DNA of 5,214 bases from an uncultured Opitutales bacterium (GCA_934700265.1 CAKUXH010000068.1:1-5214); one strand, 5' to 3'. Shown: positions 1 to 5,214, counted from the first letter of the stretch. The notes: generated by a model not told the origin, from the sequence alone. A program made the numbers and translations.

Positions 1-343
1 TGGTATATGTGCCTTCCTCGGAAGGAAGTGCTTTGACAAGCCCATGGTTAGATACGCAGATGTACTGCCCTGCATTTATATTGCCTTCTACTTTCAAACA
101 GGCGGTTTGTTCGCCACAATTAAGTGGAAGTATGCAGACAAGAGGATTTTCCGGTGAAGCGTCTTTTAACGCAATTCCAAACGGAATATCTGTTGCTGAG
201 CATGTTTTTACGTAATTCTCAGTGTCAAAACAAACAAGCGTGTGTGCTTGAATGTTTGTTTTTGTGCGTCGTGTTAACGGACCTGAATGTACCCCAATAG
301 CGTTTTGCGCATTGGCCATAATTTTATATTTTTTTGTATTCAT
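1..343 (-). CDS. Capsid cement / head decoration protein, DUF2190-like (partial, C-terminus beyond left edge)
   Basis: The visible 114 codons start at the ATG at 343 and remain open to the left edge, so the gene is cut by the window and not necessarily broken. The protein begins MNTKKYKIMANAQNAIG and has the short beta-rich pattern of phage cement proteins of the DUF2190 type: a segment on 'uncovering' a value (TLVCFDTENYVKTCSATD), then IPFGIALKDASPENPLVCIL, then VEGNINAGQYICVSNHGLVKAL. In that family these segments form a small beta barrel that sits on the capsid surface. Position supports the call, since such genes usually lie between the prohead protease and the major capsid gene. It starts 9 bp after the protease stop. 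A second in-frame ATG at 319 (MANAQN) is possible, but 343 matches the MNT/MKT start shared by all upstream genes. Neither start has a Shine-Dalgarno site. The family call is by pattern and moderately sure. Confidence 0.7.
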   Translation of the reverse strand, partial: MNTKKYKIMANAQNAIGVHSGPLTRRTKTNIQAHTLVCFDTENYVKTCSATDIPFGIALKDASPENPLVCILPLNCGEQTACLKVEGNINAGQYICVSNHGLVKALPSEEGTYT

Positions 344-352
344 AGAAATATA

Positions 353-943
353 TTAAAAAACAGGATTATTTTCTTTGTAAATAGTTTGCCACGCTTCTAG
401 ATAACTTTCTCCAGTTGCTTTCATGCGTTGTTGTACCTTTTGTGTAAAATGTAGAATAGCTAACTTTTCAGTTCGTTTTTGCAATTTACTTAAGGGTTGT
501 GCAAGTGCTTTTGTCGTTCCTTTCAATGGATTTACCGGCAAGTTAGGATGTCGTGTTAAGCCAATAGAAATGAGTTTTATTGGATGATAGGTACCATCGG
601 AGCCTTTTTGCATTTGCCAGCGAGGTGATAGGTGCGTATAAACATTATTATCGATAAGTTCTTGTCCAGAAGCGGTCCATTCAATATGAGCCCAAAGTCC
701 TTGCTCATTAGCTTGAAGTGCTTTTACGAATCCATAGATATTAGGATTCATATGTTCCGGTTGTCCCTGAAAATGCGGGTCATCGGGATGGCCGATATAA
801 ACGGGGATTTTCCGAATATTTAGAAGAAATGGTAGCGTTTTGGTGCATTTAATGCAACGACGTGCATCATTTCGATTAATGGTTTGTTGTCCTTCTGGGT
901 GAACAAAAGTTCCGTAAGGTGCTAAGTGGTCCCAAGTTTTCAT
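353..943 (-). CDS. Mu I-type prohead protease (short form)
   Basis: A 196-residue protein resembling the Mu gpI-like prohead protease family, which cleaves scaffold and capsid precursors during head maturation. Visible hallmarks are YGTF near the N-terminus (10-13), IPVYIGHPDDPHF (46-58), a GLWAHIEWTASGQELI segment (82-97), LSPRW (105-109) and SIGLTRHPNLPVNP (126-139). H52 and S106 are the likely catalytic residues by analogy with the family; this is inference. The protein is much shorter than Mu gpI (about 360 residues), because the long C-terminal part that serves as scaffold in Mu is reduced to about 50 residues. That tail (RMKATGESYLEAWQTIYK, 173-190) looks like a motif ending many phage proteases. 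The gene starts 6 bp after the portal stop, and the decoration gene follows after 9 bp. The ATG at 943 lacks a Shine-Dalgarno site but is preceded by AAAACATT. Confidence 0.88.
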   Translation of the reverse strand: MKTWDHLAPYGTFVHPEGQQTINRNDARRCIKCTKTLPFLLNIRKIPVYIGHPDDPHFQGQPEHMNPNIYGFVKALQANEQGLWAHIEWTASGQELIDNNVYTHLSPRWQMQKGSDGTYHPIKLISIGLTRHPNLPVNPLKGTTKALAQPLSKLQKRTEKLAILHFTQKVQQRMKATGESYLEAWQTIYKENNPVF

Positions 944-949
944 AATGTT

Positions 950-2146
950 TTATTTTTTTATAATATCTTCTTTATTGGTTGGTGGATTAATGCCAAAGTG
1001 TTCGCGAATATCATTCAAACTGAGTTGAACGCCCATGTCCCAAAGCGTTTTGATGATATTTAAGTCGTTGTTTAAGTTTTTGTTAGGCGAAGCTTTCAAT
1101 TGAAAGTAAGCTTTCGGATGTTCTGTACCCACGAGATATTTTAATACACAACGGTCGACTTGCTCGTGCAGTGTATCGGAAATCATTTGAGCGTCGTCTT
1201 CTTCCAATAGTTCACGTTCATTCTTTTGTGCTGAAATGCCGGTGCTATCTTTTTGACTCAGTGTCGTTAGATCGGAGCCGCGCCATAAAGCTGCCATCGC
1301 TCGATCCATTCGTTCAACAAGCTTAGGATAGGGCAGTTCACCTTTCCCTGAAATATCAATTGCTTCAATATTGGTGCCTGTAGACATCAATGCATGAAAT
1401 TCAGCTCCAAAGTTTTGAACGGCTTCCCGTGCAATTTCCCATTCCTGTGTTCCTGGACGTGCATTCGTTGTTCCTTTAACTCCGGGCATACCGTTACGTT
1501 CACAGTAAATAAGCCAATCTCTTAAAGGTAAATGTTTGAAGAGGTAGGCGATGGAGCAAGATTCCATAAGACCATCACCGGTTGTAATCAACCATTCATC
1601 GACGTTTAAAGGAATTTTTTTATTTCCTTCACTTCCAGTAAAATGAAGCCGTCCCTGTTTATTTTCAAAGAAAAATAAAGGTACAAATCGAAATTCTGCC
1701 GTAAGAAATTTTTGTGAGTTTTGTGTGAAAGGTTTAAAAACAATTTCATGTACCGCATAACGTTTCCCAATGGCATCCATCATTTGTCGTATGAGTAACG
1801 GAATTCCTCCGCGCTCATTTTCATCATACGCATTGATACAGGTAAGATTATTGTAAAATCTTTCTAGCAAAAATTTATGATGCATGGCTTCTTCAGAATT
1901 ATCCAATGTTAATATTTCCCAGGGAAGCCGAGAAATTGATTTTTTCAGTTTTGAGATGACGCCTTGAAGCAAGTCATCACGGTGTTCTATGGCTTCCCAA
2001 ACAAGCGCTGCTTGTTTTAAGTTCCCAGCATGAAAATCATCTAAGATGCGTGATAATGTTGCCGGCGTTAGCGATCGTATCGGATTCCAATGAAGCCGAT
2101 CAATGCTATCTTGGCGAAAAGAAGTTAAGTAAGTATTAGTTTTCAT
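950..2146 (-). CDS. Mu gp29-like portal protein (DUF935 family)
   Basis: A 398-residue portal protein. Portals form the ring at one capsid vertex through which the terminase pumps DNA and to which the tail attaches. The DUF935 pattern runs along the whole chain: LTPATLSRILDDFHAGNL (26-43), HRDDLLQGVISKLKKSISRLPWEI (55-78 region), GDGLMESC (190-197), the FKHLPLRDWLIYCERNGMPG segment (203-222), GTNIEAIDISGKGE (257-270) and WRGSDLTTLSQ (288-298), then a charged helical C-terminal part. It is shorter than Mu gp29 (about 500 residues), with the shortfall probably at the C-terminus. The open frame extends upstream to 2368, but that part lies inside the terminase gene and does not look like portal sequence; the ATG at 2146 gives the family's N-terminus. 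It overlaps the terminase by 11 bp (ATGAAAACTAA), which suggests translational coupling. No Shine-Dalgarno site is visible. Confidence 0.92.
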   Translation of the reverse strand: MKTNTYLTSFRQDSIDRLHWNPIRSLTPATLSRILDDFHAGNLKQAALVWEAIEHRDDLLQGVISKLKKSISRLPWEILTLDNSEEAMHHKFLLERFYNNLTCINAYDENERGGIPLLIRQMMDAIGKRYAVHEIVFKPFTQNSQKFLTAEFRFVPLFFFENKQGRLHFTGSEGNKKIPLNVDEWLITTGDGLMESCSIAYLFKHLPLRDWLIYCERNGMPGVKGTTNARPGTQEWEIAREAVQNFGAEFHALMSTGTNIEAIDISGKGELPYPKLVERMDRAMAALWRGSDLTTLSQKDSTGISAQKNERELLEEDDAQMISDTLHEQVDRCVLKYLVGTEHPKAYFQLKASPNKNLNNDLNIIKTLWDMGVQLSLNDIREHFGINPPTNKEDIIKK

Positions 2147-3467
2147 AAATAGAATGACGATGGGTTGGTTGAAAAAATTCTGCAGAAAATGGTGAAGTGT
2201 TAGGTTTTCGATCCGCATACAGTGCCAGTGCGATAGCCCAAAAGCGATCCGCATGTCCATGCGTACTATGTTGTGCGGATAATTTACCATTTTCTTCAAG
2301 TTTAAGGCTGAGCAAATCTTCAATAAGGGCTTCATCTCGAGGAATGCGTAGTGTATGTTGATCCACATGTGCTTTTAAATGATAAGCCAAGTCTTCCTTT
2401 GTTTTTTGTGAGAATTGTACCCCTTGAATGCAATGGCTACCAAAACGAGTTTGAGCGCGTTCTGTAAATTGTCGACCAATACCGGTCTGATCAATACAGA
2501 CTTGGTTAATTTGAAATGTTGAAAATAAGTGGTTAAAGATCGCCTCTTGTTCATCAAAGCGTGCATCTTTTAAACAGCGTAATTCGCGTAAAAAATACAG
2601 GTCGCCAAGTTTTTCAAAGACGGCAAACACACTTAAATCTTTCGTTCGTGCCAAATCGATCCCCATGAACATCATTCCGTGCGAGTAATGATTCCAATCG
2701 GCCTGATGAGTATAAAAGCAACCTTCTAATGATTTGTAACTCAGTAGATTGGTTGCATCATCACAAGGTTGACACATGTATTCTTGCAGAAAACTTTTTT
2801 CACTTGCGCAAGAATTCTTGATAAAATTGTAGTAATCGGCTTCGTCCATATTTTGGCGAGGATCTTCTAATGGTAACTTTGCTTTCAATTTCTTCAAAAA
2901 GCCTTGTTCCAGTGCATCTGTTAAGGTTACCCGATGAATCGAAATTTTCTTTTCATTTTTATGTGTACGAGCTTCTTCAATTAATCGATTGAAAAAGTTA
3001 TGAGCGCCACGATGTGTGGATATAATTTCCAATTGTCCGCCCCAAGTGATACCTGGATAAGCTACATTATAAAGTCCTTCTGGATCTTCATGTAATGCAA
3101 ATTCGTCCAAAATTCGAGAACCTCGTTTACCCGCTTGTGCATTCATATTGGACGACAAAATTGTTAATGTGCTTCCATTGTTTAAGGTTAAGATATTTCG
3201 TCCTTGGATCTTTTCTGGCAACATTTCATGATGAAGCGTCTGATTGAAAATATGTGCAAATCCTTTACAGTCATTCAAGAACAGTTGAGCTTGCTGAAGA
3301 TCACGAGAACAGATCCAGTAGTGTGTTCTTGGAAAGCGCATGGCATTACGTAAGGCTCGATAAGCTGTTGCCCAAGATAAGCCAATTTGTCGCGATTTTT
3401 CCATAATTTTTATGCGAGAATCATCGTGAATCCATTTAATTTGATAAGGTAGAAAAAATGTATTCAT
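2136..3467 (-). CDS. Mu gp28-like large terminase subunit (ATPase and nuclease)
   Basis: A 443-residue large terminase, the motor that cuts phage DNA and drives it into the prohead. The N-terminus FFLPYQIKWIHDDS (4-17) and the variant Walker A region MEKSRQIGLSWATA (22-35) are typical of the Mu gp28 group. Walker B is RILDEFA (118-124, with D121 and E122), followed by a coupling-motif-like ISTHRG (149-154). The RNase H-like nuclease domain shows its acidic residues at GIDLAR (D271), CIDQTG (D326) and GHADRFWA (D407). All core motifs are intact, so the enzyme looks functional. Its ATG overlaps the TGA of the preceding small gene by 4 bp (ATGA), a classic coupled junction, and its end overlaps the portal start by 11 bp. 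Length is slightly below that of typical gp28 proteins. Confidence 0.94.
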   Translation of the reverse strand: MNTFFLPYQIKWIHDDSRIKIMEKSRQIGLSWATAYRALRNAMRFPRTHYWICSRDLQQAQLFLNDCKGFAHIFNQTLHHEMLPEKIQGRNILTLNNGSTLTILSSNMNAQAGKRGSRILDEFALHEDPEGLYNVAYPGITWGGQLEIISTHRGAHNFFNRLIEEARTHKNEKKISIHRVTLTDALEQGFLKKLKAKLPLEDPRQNMDEADYYNFIKNSCASEKSFLQEYMCQPCDDATNLLSYKSLEGCFYTHQADWNHYSHGMMFMGIDLARTKDLSVFAVFEKLGDLYFLRELRCLKDARFDEQEAIFNHLFSTFQINQVCIDQTGIGRQFTERAQTRFGSHCIQGVQFSQKTKEDLAYHLKAHVDQHTLRIPRDEALIEDLLSLKLEENGKLSAQHSTHGHADRFWAIALALYADRKPNTSPFSAEFFQPTHRHSIYEN

Positions 3468-3790
3468 AACAATTGCAACTGTTCTTCAATTTCCTTTAGC
3501 ATGGTTTCTGAAAGTTCCCAATTCTGTTCCTCAGTTTGTGGCTTATTTATCCCTCGAGATAGAGCAAACAATTGTCGATAGCTTTGGAGCAATTTATTCA
3601 GGATGTTTGTTAAATCCTTAATGTTTCCAAGATCCGTATCTGGGTTACAAATTTGATCAAAAAGATCTTCCCATAAAATCCCCATGGATTTTTCAGCGAT
3701 TTTCATCTGGTCGAGTAAGGATGCGGTATCTTTCGCAGCTTTAATCCGCTGAATGTGCTCTTTAAAAGCTGAATTGTCTTTCGTTTTCAT
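3464..3790 (-). CDS. Small helical phage protein in the gp27 / small-terminase position
   Basis: A 108-residue, almost wholly helical, charged protein that I cannot place in a family with certainty. It has two long predicted helical stretches (about 8-45 and 55-80) and an acidic C-terminal helix (WELSETMLKEIEEQLQLL, 91-108). No membrane segment, signal peptide or cysteine cluster is visible (single C48). It lies directly before the large terminase and overlaps it by 4 bp. In Mu-like phages this place is held by a gp27-type (DUF3486) protein, thought to act with the terminase. That type usually starts with a DNA-binding helix-turn-helix, which is not evident here; the preceding gene may supply it. 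The ATG at 3790 lies 29 bp inside the end of the winged-helix gene in another frame, so the two are likely translated together. Role as small terminase or packaging partner is inference from position. Confidence 0.7.
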   Translation of the reverse strand: MKTKDNSAFKEHIQRIKAAKDTASLLDQMKIAEKSMGILWEDLFDQICNPDTDLGNIKDLTNILNKLLQSYRQLFALSRGINKPQTEEQNWELSETMLKEIEEQLQLL

Positions 3791-4040
3791 TTTCTAAAAA
3801 ATCAATACCTTTCGTGGATAATTTGTAACGTTTCTGTTGCGGGCAAAGCTCATTTTGCGTGAGCGTAATAAAGCCTTTGTCCAGCAAGTATTCTAATTCT
3901 TTAAGCAGCTCATTTTTATCCATGGTAATGCCTGCTAGCTGAATGCCTTGATGCAAGGTTTTTGGCGGTAATGAAACCGGATAGGCTGCTTCCAGCTGTA
4001 AGAGTAATGTTCGTCGTATCAATTCGTGTGTCATATTCAT
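3762..4040 (-). CDS. Winged-helix-like small phage protein
   Basis: A 92-residue protein with the layout of a winged helix domain: a first helix (THELIRRTLLLQLEAAYP, 4-21), a second helix (PPKTLHQGIQLAG, 25-37), a recognition-like helix (DKNELLKELEYLLDKGFITL, 41-60), then a wing-like hairpin (ELCPQQKRYKLSTKGIDFLE, 64-83). The KGFI-then-YKLSTKG pattern is common to such domains. It resembles small proteins found upstream of the gp27-type gene in other Mu-like phages (the VpaChn25_0724-type phage proteins); that match is from memory and unverified. It could bind DNA for packaging or act as a regulator. It begins 7 bp after the holin-like gene and overlaps the next gene by 29 bp. ATG at 4040 is chosen for the shared ATGAAT start; a second ATG two codons on (4034) is possible. 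Confidence 0.75.
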   Translation of the reverse strand: MNMTHELIRRTLLLQLEAAYPVSLPPKTLHQGIQLAGITMDKNELLKELEYLLDKGFITLTQNELCPQQKRYKLSTKGIDFLENENERQFSF

Positions 4041-4047
4041 AATGTTT

Positions 4048-4488
4048 TTATGCTTTAAAGTCTACGAGTGCGCTCCCAAAATAAAGTCCAATAATGGCCG
4101 ATAAAAGGTGCGTATCCAATGGCGTTATAATGAACCCATGCATTTGGGTCCAAGTTAGTTTAGTGTGTCCTGAAAAGAATAAAAAACCATCAGTTGCCTG
4201 ATTATATCCAATAAAAATAGGAATATCGGGATATAATAACGAGGCCAATTTAGGTAGCAAAATTATAGCAAATACGGCTATAAGTGCAATGGCTCGACGT
4301 GTAAGTTGAAGTCCAGTGCTGGGATGTTTCCTTGCCATATCGATACTGTGAGCGATTTTTTGTGTTGTGCATAACTTTATCAGTCGTTCTCGATGTCGTG
4401 ACGTAATTGAAAATCCAATAAGACGAATGATGCTTCCAAAAACAGAAGATCCTAATAGCGAAACAAGTTCAGTTGGTAATGTATTCAT
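4048..4488 (-). CDS. Phage membrane protein, holin-like
   Basis: A 146-residue membrane protein at the head of the phage operon. The N-terminal part (TELVSLLGSSVFGSIIRLIG, 6-25) is a glycine-containing hydrophobic or amphipathic helix, followed by a basic stretch (SRHRERLIK, 30-38). A clear membrane segment spans about 66-87, and a second hydrophobic stretch ends the protein (HLLSAIIGLYFGSALV, 127-142). This plan, with a closing IIG-YFG sequence, recalls holin-like proteins placed before the packaging genes of Mu-like phages. Holins permeabilise the inner membrane for lysis, so a role in lysis is plausible but not shown. No endolysin is visible nearby. The frame is open up to an ATG at 4536, but I chose 4488: it gives the MNT start common to the other genes, and the predicted promoter -10 box (4499-4504) lies between the two ATGs. 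Confidence 0.7.
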   Translation of the reverse strand: MNTLPTELVSLLGSSVFGSIIRLIGFSITSRHRERLIKLCTTQKIAHSIDMARKHPSTGLQLTRRAIALIAVFAIILLPKLASLLYPDIPIFIGYNQATDGFLFFSGHTKLTWTQMHGFIITPLDTHLLSAIIGLYFGSALVDFKA

Positions 4489-4511
4489 ATCGAGATCTAT
4501 TGTATCTCTAT
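4489..4511. repeat. Imperfect inverted repeat over the -10 box
   Basis: Arms ATCGAGAT (4489-4496) and ATCTCTAT (4504-4511) pair at 7 of 8 positions around a 7-bp centre. The dyad covers the predicted -10 box and start region of the phage operon, where a bound repressor would block transcription. Operator function is inference. Confidence 0.35.
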
Positions 4512-4527
4512 TTTTTAAAAAGCACAA
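4499..4527 (-). promoter_or_regulatory. Predicted promoter of the phage head operon
   Basis: Reading leftward, a -35-like TTGTGC (4527-4522) is followed by a 17-bp spacer and a -10 box TACAAT (4504-4499), a 5 of 6 match to the sigma70 consensus. The -35 box matches only 3 of 6, so the promoter may need an activator, as Mu late promoters do. The predicted start is near 4492, only a few bases before the ATG at 4488. This is a prediction by eye. Confidence 0.45.
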
Positions 4528-4534
4528 CGAACAC

Positions 4535-4550
4535 ATGGGCTAATACAGAC
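4535..4550 (+). repeat. Direct repeat copy 1, upstream of the phage-operon promoter
   Basis: ATGGGCTAATACAGAC matches the copy at 4619-4634 at 13 of 16 positions (consensus ATGGGCTAANANNGAC), with the first nine bases identical. It lies 7 bp upstream of the predicted leftward -35 box, at about -43 to -58, a usual place for an activator site. The function is inferred. Confidence 0.45.
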
Positions 4551-4618
4551 AAGTTCGGTTAGAAATGTTGAATGTGTTTTATTTCTTTTTTGTATGAATT
4601 TTTGGAATATTAAATAAT

Positions 4619-4634
4619 ATGGGCTAAAAATGAC
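4619..4634 (+). repeat. Direct repeat copy 2, upstream of the exported-protein promoter
   Basis: ATGGGCTAAAAATGAC is the second copy of the repeat at 4535-4550, in the same orientation and 84 bp away, about eight turns of the helix. It ends 4 bp before the rightward -35 box at 4639. Because both copies point the same way, they face the two divergent promoters in opposite senses. Confidence 0.45.
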
Positions 4635-4638
4635 TATA

Positions 4639-4667
4639 TTGACTTATTTGTGAAAAAACGATAGATT
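4639..4667 (+). promoter_or_regulatory. Predicted sigma70-like promoter of the exported-protein gene
   Basis: TTGACT (4639-4644, 5 of 6) is followed by a 17-bp spacer and TAGATT (4662-4667, 4 of 6). The predicted transcription start, about 6-8 bases after the -10 box, falls on the first ATG (4674) or just before the second (4680). The transcript would then be leaderless or nearly so. Confidence 0.55.
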
Positions 4668-4673
4668 AATTTT

Positions 4674-5105
4674 ATGGATATGAAATTTATAATAGGACTT
4701 TGTTGCTTTAGCATTATTCCTGCATTAAAAGCAGATGAACCTTGCGAAAAAGTGGAAAATACTTTGAGAGTTTGTGATAAGAGGGAAGTCCTCAGGGAGG
4801 ATATCATCAGTAGGGATACTTTTGATGAAGATATATTAGAATTAATGAATATTCGGGAAAATTTAAAAAATGATATTGAAAAGCTTAGAGGAGCTATGTA
4901 TATGGAAGATGACCCAGAGCGTTTAGAAATACTTTATAAGAAAAAAATAAACTTTGAGGCGGCACTTGTTTTTAGGGAAACGCTTATCGTTTTTTTATTA
5001 ACGAGAGACGAAGATTATAAAAAAGATCTAAGCGGTTTTATGAAAACAGACGATTATGCTACCATTATAAAAGAAGTTTTTGCAAAGTATAATATAAATT
5101 TGTAG
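4674..5105 (+). CDS. Small exported protein of unknown function
   Basis: A 143-residue protein that I do not recognise. It opens with a signal peptide (MKFIIGLCCFSIIPALKA counted from the second ATG), with likely signal peptidase I cleavage after ALKA, so it should reach the periplasm or beyond. There is no lipobox. Numbered from the second ATG, the mature chain holds just two cysteines, C22 and C32 (a CX9C pair that could form a disulfide), followed by a largely helical, highly charged body with a coiled-coil-like stretch at about 52-72. No enzyme motif or further membrane segment is visible. The start is either 4674 or 4680; the second gives the more typical signal peptide (MKF). The gene is divergent from the phage operon and visibly more AT-rich, with many AAA, GAA and ATA codons, so it may be a host gene at the prophage edge or cargo carried by the phage. 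Confidence 0.75.
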   Translation: MDMKFIIGLCCFSIIPALKADEPCEKVENTLRVCDKREVLREDIISRDTFDEDILELMNIRENLKNDIEKLRGAMYMEDDPERLEILYKKKINFEAALVFRETLIVFLLTRDEDYKKDLSGFMKTDDYATIIKEVFAKYNINL

Positions 5106-5214
5106 AGCTTAAACCCGTATTTTATCAGCATTTCTTAATTTAACGGGATAGGTAGGGATAAAAAAGTAGAAAAAATAGGTTGACAGGGGAGGGAGAAGTG
5201 TGTGTGAATAGAGG

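Noticed and set aside
9..215. Plus-strand open frame near the left edge
   Set aside because: It is antisense to the decoration gene, has no recognisable motif and no start signal; it is a shadow of the minus-strand gene.
632..823. Plus-strand open frame opposite the protease gene
   Set aside because: It is antisense to the well-supported prohead protease and has no protein-like features.
2147..2368. Upstream extension of the portal reading frame to an ATG at 2368
   Set aside because: It lies wholly inside the terminase nuclease domain in another frame, and the translated extension shows no DUF935 features; the family N-terminus begins at 2146.
2375..2566. Second minus-strand frame inside the terminase gene
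   Set aside because: It overlaps the conserved nuclease domain in another frame and shows no family pattern.
4489..4536. Longer start for the holin-like gene at 4536
   Set aside because: The extra 16 residues (MCSLCFLKNRDTIDLD) look unlike a phage N-terminus, no Shine-Dalgarno site precedes it, and the predicted -10 box falls inside it.
4528..4557. Inverted repeat CGAAC (4528-4532) and GTTCG (4553-4557) around repeat copy 1
   Set aside because: Arms of five bases with a 20-base centre are easily found by chance.
4680..4740. Lipoprotein signal peptide on the exported protein because of the CC pair
   Set aside because: The residues before the cysteines (IIGLCC) do not fit a lipobox, and the hydrophobic stretch continues past them to an ordinary signal peptidase I site.
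5112..5147. Possible terminator after the exported-protein gene (CCCGT at 5114-5118, ACGGG at 5143-5147)
   Set aside because: The stem is only five base pairs with a 24-base loop and no U-tract, too weak to call a terminator.
5180..5210. Promoter based on the perfect TTGACA at 5180-5185
   Set aside because: No acceptable -10 box is found at 16-18 bases; the best candidate (TGAATA, 5205-5210) is at 19 bases, and no gene start is visible before the window ends.

Overview
This window carries part of the head and DNA-packaging module of a Mu-like (transposable-type) phage, most likely a prophage or a prophage remnant. It lies on the minus strand from about 4488 down to the left edge. A separate plus-strand gene for a small exported protein of unknown function sits to its right. 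The Mu assignment rests on four proteins: a gp28-type large terminase, a DUF935 (gp29-type) portal, a Mu I-type prohead protease and the start of a capsid-cement (DUF2190-like) protein. The DNA is AT-rich and none of the starts has a convincing Shine-Dalgarno sequence. That suggests an AT-rich Gram-negative, possibly host-associated bacterium, but the lineage cannot be fixed from this sequence.

Layout, in the direction of phage transcription (right to left): holin-like membrane protein (4488-4048), winged-helix-like small protein (4040-3762), small helical protein in the small-terminase/gp27 position (3790-3464), large terminase (3467-2136), portal (2146-950), prohead protease (943-353), and a decoration protein that runs off the left edge (343-1). 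Gaps are 10 bp or less and three junctions overlap, so this looks like one operon. The genes would act together: the small proteins and terminase recognise, cut and pump DNA through the portal, the protease matures the prohead, and the cement protein decorates the capsid. The major capsid gene would be expected beyond the left edge. The usual Mu F and G genes between portal and protease are absent.

The 4489-4673 gap is a divergent control region. A plausible promoter for the phage operon reads left and a good sigma70-like promoter reads right into the exported-protein gene (4674-5105). Both predicted transcription starts fall at or within a few bases of a start codon. A 16-bp imperfect direct repeat has one copy just upstream of each -35 box, which hints at shared control of the phage operon and the neighbouring gene. 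The last 109 bases (5106-5214) hold no gene I can support.

The most noteworthy observations are the divergent control region, the shared ATGAAWAY start sequence of all seven phage genes in the absence of Shine-Dalgarno sites, the compact head module without F and G, and the unknown secreted protein as possible phage cargo. All functional calls come from reading motifs by eye; no database search was run.
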